DNA of 64,000 nucleotides from Chitinophaga polysaccharea (lineage in GTDB: Bacteria; Bacteroidota; Bacteroidia; Chitinophagales; Chitinophagaceae). The notes under the pieces are model-generated. The model had not been told where the DNA came from. It worked only from the letters and a program-made list of their open reading frames with translations, and did no database searches. The stretch spans positions 1 to 64,000 of the forward strand of contig NZ_VIWO01000005.1 of assembly GCF_007829335.1 (NCBI RefSeq). Direction: 5' to 3'. The position numbers and the translations under genes were made by a program. Below are positions 60,781 through 64,000 of the stretch, piece by piece. Position 1 is the first letter of the stretch, and every line of letters begins with the position of its first letter.

Positions 60781-61608
60781 ATGTCCATCATAACATTAAC
60801 ATCAGACATAGGGATGCAGGATTACCTGGTAGGTGCCATCAAAGGGCAGCTCTGGCAATACTGCCCGGAATGTCATGTTACCGACATCACCCATCATATC
60901 AGTCCGTTTAACTTACCCCAGGCCACTTACATCTGTAAAAGCGCCTTCGCCTATTTCCCGCTGGGCACCTTTCACTTTGTATTAATCAACTTATTTGATA
61001 AAAGACCCGATCATGTACTGGTAGCAGAACATAACGGGCAATATATCGGTTGCGCCGATAATGGCCTGCTCACCATGATTGCAGGAGGTATGCCGGAGAA
61101 GGTGATCAAATTGCCCCTTCCGCCCGACGCACCTAAGAATACGTTTACCATTTTGCAACTGCTGGCGTCTGCCGCCAGGGAACTAAGCCGGGGCAAGGCC
61201 CTCGGCGAACTGGGACCGCTCACCCAGCAGATCCAGGTAAAGAACAACCTGCAGCCACTGGTGGGGGAAGACTTTATAGAGGGCCAGATCATTCATATCG
61301 ACAGCTTCGAGAACGTGGTGGTCAACATCACCCGCCAGCAATTCGATATGCAGTGCAAAGGCCGCAAGTTCCGCATCTTCTTCCGCCGCGATGAGGTGAT
61401 CAGCCAGATCAGCGAAACCTACGCCGACGTACCGGAAGGTACCAAGCTGGCCATTTTCAATGCCGCCGGCTATCTCGAAATCGCTATCAATAAAGGTAAC
61501 GCCGCCGGCCTCTTTGGCCTCCAGGGCTTCCGGAGGGAACAGCTCACCCAGCCCGCCGGCTACCAGCAACTGTCATACTACCAAACTGTAAGAATAATTT
61601 TTCAATGA
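60781..61608 (+). CDS. SAM hydroxide adenosyltransferase (DUF62)
   Basis: 275 residues. N-terminal TLTSDIGMQDYLVGAIKGQL, then HHISPFNLPQATYICKSAFA and GCADNGLLTMIAGG. C-terminal beta-barrel with GQIIHIDSFENVVVNITRQQ and AIFNAAGYLEIAINKGNAAG. The family hydrolyses S-adenosylmethionine to adenosine and methionine; related enzymes halogenate it. Its stop overlaps the next start by 4 bp (ATGA). Confidence 0.92.
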   Translation: MSIITLTSDIGMQDYLVGAIKGQLWQYCPECHVTDITHHISPFNLPQATYICKSAFAYFPLGTFHFVLINLFDKRPDHVLVAEHNGQYIGCADNGLLTMIAGGMPEKVIKLPLPPDAPKNTFTILQLLASAARELSRGKALGELGPLTQQIQVKNNLQPLVGEDFIEGQIIHIDSFENVVVNITRQQFDMQCKGRKFRIFFRRDEVISQISETYADVPEGTKLAIFNAAGYLEIAINKGNAAGLFGLQGFRREQLTQPAGYQQLSYYQTVRIIFQ

Positions 61609-61898
61609 TCAACCGTATCGTTAAAATGGAATTTGACCCGGGAAAAGTAGCCGACTTCCGGGCCCTCTTCACCCGGCAACAGCAACAGATCCGGAATTTC
61701 CCCGGCTGCCTGCACCTGGAGCTCTGGGAGCATGGCGCCTCCGGGAATACCTATTTTACCTTCAGCCAATGGGAGTCCGAAGCCGCTCTTGAAAACTACC
61801 GGCAGTCCCCCCTGTTCCGGGAAACCTGGGCCGCCACCAAACCGCTTTTTAATGCCAAACCCGCCGCCTGGACCGTTACCCAGGCTGTAAGCCTGTAA
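61605..61898 (+). CDS. ABM-domain (putative monooxygenase) protein
   Basis: 97 residues of ferredoxin-like fold: INRIVKMEFDPGKVADFRAL, FPGCLHLELWEHGASGNTYF, TFSQWESEAALENYRQSPLF. Typical of antibiotic-biosynthesis-monooxygenase (ABM) family proteins, of varied function. Translationally coupled to the SAM-hydrolase gene. Confidence 0.88.
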   Translation: MINRIVKMEFDPGKVADFRALFTRQQQQIRNFPGCLHLELWEHGASGNTYFTFSQWESEAALENYRQSPLFRETWAATKPLFNAKPAAWTVTQAVSL

Positions 61899-62082
61899 TT
61901 CCGGGGCCAAAGCCGCTGAATTCTAATGGATTTTTAATGTCCCCGCCAACGCAAAACAGGATGCTGAAAACCAGTAGCCAAAGGCTCCCAATTAAAAAGA
62001 TATTTACAAAAAGTTAAAACTGTTCACCAGATTAGCATAATTTGCTGTTTTTTATATTTTTGTCGGACCTTAAAACAACCTT

Positions 62083-64000
62083 ATGAATTTCAAAAGGACC
62101 AACAACATGGTCGGCTGGGTCATTTGCATCATTGCCTGCTTTGTTTACATTAAAACGATGGAAGCTACAGGCAGCTTGTGGGACTGCGGCGAGTTTATTT
62201 CAAGTGCTTATAAAGTACAGATCCCCCACCCGCCCGGAGCACCATTGTTCGTGTTGCTTGGAAGATTGTTTAGTATGTTCCTGAAACCCTCCCAGGCTGC
62301 ATTGGGCGTAAATACCATGACTGCCCTGGCCAGTGGTTTCACTATCCTGTTCCTGTTCTGGACCATCACCCACTTCGCACGCCGCCTCATGGTGAAAGCC
62401 GGGGAAGAAATTTCCCGCGAAAAAATGATCGCCATCATGGGCGCCGGCATCGTTGGTGCATTGGCTTATACCTTTTCTGATTCATTCTGGTTTTCCGCCG
62501 TGGAAGGTGAAGTATATGGTATGTCCTCTTTCTTCACCGCCATCGTATTCTGGGCTATCCTGAAATGGGAACACGAAGCAGATGAACCCTACTCCGATCG
62601 CTGGATCGTATTGATAGGATACCTGCTCGGTCTGTCTATCGGCGTGCACCTGCTCAACCTCCTCACCATCCCCGCCATGGTAATGGTGTACTACTTCAGA
62701 CGCTACAAAGTAACCGGCTGGGGTACCTTCTGGGCTTTTGTAATTGGTTGCGGCCTTACTGGTATCGTACAGAAATACCTGATCCAGGACACCGTGAAAG
62801 CATCCGGTTATATGGATGTATTCTTCGTAAATAGCCTGGGAATGGGTTATTTCTCCGGTTTTATCTTCTACTTCGCTTTAATCACCGCTATATTGATCAT
62901 CGGTTACCGTAAGCCGAAATTCGCGCTTTATGCACCGCTGATCGTTATTGCTACCATTATACTGGTTCCCGCTTTCAACGACGCCAGCGGCGGTACTATC
63001 TTCTTTAAAATAGTATTGGCTGCGCTGTTCGTGGCGATCCCCTACCTCCTCAAAATGGTAGGCGTAAAGCTGGACTTTATCAGAACTACCCACGCCAGCC
63101 GCCTGTCGATCCTGTTCGTGCTGTTTATGCTGCTGGGATATTCTACCTATGTAACCACCATGGTACGCTCTACCGCCAATCCGTCGGTAGATATGTACAA
63201 CGTAGATAACCCTATCTCCCTGGTAGGTTACCTGGGCCGCGAACAATATGGCGATTTCCCATTGGTATATGGCCAGGTGTTCACTGCACGTCCTACGGAA
63301 TACAAGGAAGGCGGTAATATCTACGCCCGTGGCGCTAAGAAATATGAAGTAGCTGGTAAGAAAATGGACCCGGTGTATGCTCCGGATGATATGATGCTGT
63401 TCCCACGTGTATGGGATGCCAGCAACGACCAGGGCCATGCCGACTACTACAAAACCTGGCTGGGACTGCAACAAGGCGAAAAACCAGGCTTCGGCGATAA
63501 CATCAAGTTCTTCCTCCAATACCAGGTGAACTTCATGTATTTCCGCTACTTCATGTGGAACTTTGCCGGAAAACAAAATGATACCCAGGGCTACGGTAAC
63601 GTAAGAGATGGTAACTGGATTTCCGGTATTCCATTTATCGATAACCTGATCTATGGCGATCAGTCCATGATGCCCGACAGTCTCAAGGACAACAAGGCAC
63701 ACAATACCCTGTTCTTCCTGCCGTTTATCCTGGGTCTACTCGGATTCTTCTATCAATATAATAACCACCGCAAAGATACCCTGATCGTATCCCTGCTCTT
63801 CTTCTTTACCGGTTTAGCGATCGTTATTTACCTGAACCAGGCCGGTAACCAGCCACGTGAACGTGACTACGCCTATGTAGGCTCTTTCTACGCTTACGCT
63901 ATCTGGATAGGATTGGGCGTACTGTCTGTATATAATTTCCTGAAGAAGAAAACCAAAAGCGCACTCTCCCCTGCCCTGGCCACCGCTGTGTGCCTGCTGG
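62083..64000 (+). CDS. DUF2723 membrane glycosyltransferase (partial)
   Basis: Open from the ATG at 62083 to the window end, 639 residues visible. It begins MNFKRTNNMVGWVICIIACF, then TMEATGSLWDCGEFISSAYK (the conserved acidic motif) and HPPGAPLFVLLGRLFSM, followed by many membrane segments. DUF2723 (GT117) proteins are polytopic O-glycosyltransferases that attach sugars to exported proteins in Bacteroidota. A TAnnTTTG-like box (TATTTTTG) lies near 62060. The C-terminus is outside the window. Confidence 0.93.
   Translation, partial: MNFKRTNNMVGWVICIIACFVYIKTMEATGSLWDCGEFISSAYKVQIPHPPGAPLFVLLGRLFSMFLKPSQAALGVNTMTALASGFTILFLFWTITHFARRLMVKAGEEISREKMIAIMGAGIVGALAYTFSDSFWFSAVEGEVYGMSSFFTAIVFWAILKWEHEADEPYSDRWIVLIGYLLGLSIGVHLLNLLTIPAMVMVYYFRRYKVTGWGTFWAFVIGCGLTGIVQKYLIQDTVKASGYMDVFFVNSLGMGYFSGFIFYFALITAILIIGYRKPKFALYAPLIVIATIILVPAFNDASGGTIFFKIVLAALFVAIPYLLKMVGVKLDFIRTTHASRLSILFVLFMLLGYSTYVTTMVRSTANPSVDMYNVDNPISLVGYLGREQYGDFPLVYGQVFTARPTEYKEGGNIYARGAKKYEVAGKKMDPVYAPDDMMLFPRVWDASNDQGHADYYKTWLGLQQGEKPGFGDNIKFFLQYQVNFMYFRYFMWNFAGKQNDTQGYGNVRDGNWISGIPFIDNLIYGDQSMMPDSLKDNKAHNTLFFLPFILGLLGFFYQYNNHRKDTLIVSLLFFFTGLAIVIYLNQAGNQPRERDYAYVGSFYAYAIWIGLGVLSVYNFLKKKTKSALSPALATAVCLL

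Noticed and set aside
62878-63702. Long minus-strand frame of 274 codons
   Set aside because: It is the antisense of the DUF2723 gene, with His/Val/Gly-biased composition.

Overview
The window reads as a Bacteroidota chromosome, most likely Chitinophagaceae (Chitinophaga-like). The evidence is the TAnnTTTG/TTTG promoter type, the chromosomal genes on the right flank (SDR, SAM hydroxide adenosyltransferase, DUF2723 glycosyltransferase), an RHS/DUF6443 gene, paired YegP proteins, a GG-leader RiPP precursor, RteC, and Bacteroidota-type mobilization genes and integrases. Genus is inference. About 59 of the 64 kb is an accessory island stacked against a tRNA-Lys(UUU) gene at 59495-59567.

Layout. 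1-1136: 5' end of an RHS-type gene. 1.6-7.9 kb: YegP, then a mobile-element remnant (copy A) with XRE regulator, SymE-like protein, PIN protein, tiny partner, a covarying long hairpin, ATPase, replication-type protein, HTH_17 and RteC, but no integrase. 7.9-12 kb: a gene graveyard around an intact GG-leader peptide and a TlpA-like thioredoxin, with broken VKOR/thioredoxin, AraC, 2OG-oxygenase and integrase pieces. 12-18.6 kb: a large Avs-like STAND NTPase with an Mrr-like N-terminus, divergent from a KAP-like P-loop NTPase. 19-23 kb: second YegP, LytS/LytTR pair, CPBP protease, decayed small gene.

23498-34705 is mobilizable element 1: integrase, small genes, an XRE-ImmA/IrrE plus PIN-like pair beside a candidate small RNA, MobC, relaxase and a hairpin-dense oriT-like tract. 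It is bounded by copies of the tRNA-Lys 3' end and by 26-bp direct repeats. 34691-59510 is element 2, bounded by the same tRNA sequence and by a 19-bp repeat specific to this element. It carries a HEPN-like plus OLD-type pair, DUF4238, copy B of the XRE-SymE-PIN module, the long hairpin, and then 11 kb of cargo: UvrD helicase plus two Mrr-type nucleases, a CBASS operon with TIR-STING and two different CD-NTases, and a STAND-TPR ATPase whose promoter lies inside two tandem palindromes. The replication/RteC block and integrase follow, next to the tRNA.

How it fits together. The two related backbones (A, B) show where cargo enters: the interval between hairpin and ATPase is about 40 bp in A and about 11 kb, all defence-type genes, in B. 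Most cargo looks like abortive-infection immunity (Avs-like, KAP, OLD/HEPN, helicase-nuclease, CBASS, STAND). Maintenance would come from toxin-like modules, and transfer of element 1 from its Mob genes. The strongest undescribed candidates are the duplicated XRE-SymE-PIN-small-ORF module, the covarying hairpin with its 59-aa ORF, the two-cyclase TIR-STING operon, the helicase/dual-nuclease operon, and two intergenic small-RNA candidates. All functional names are from reading motifs by eye; no database search was run.
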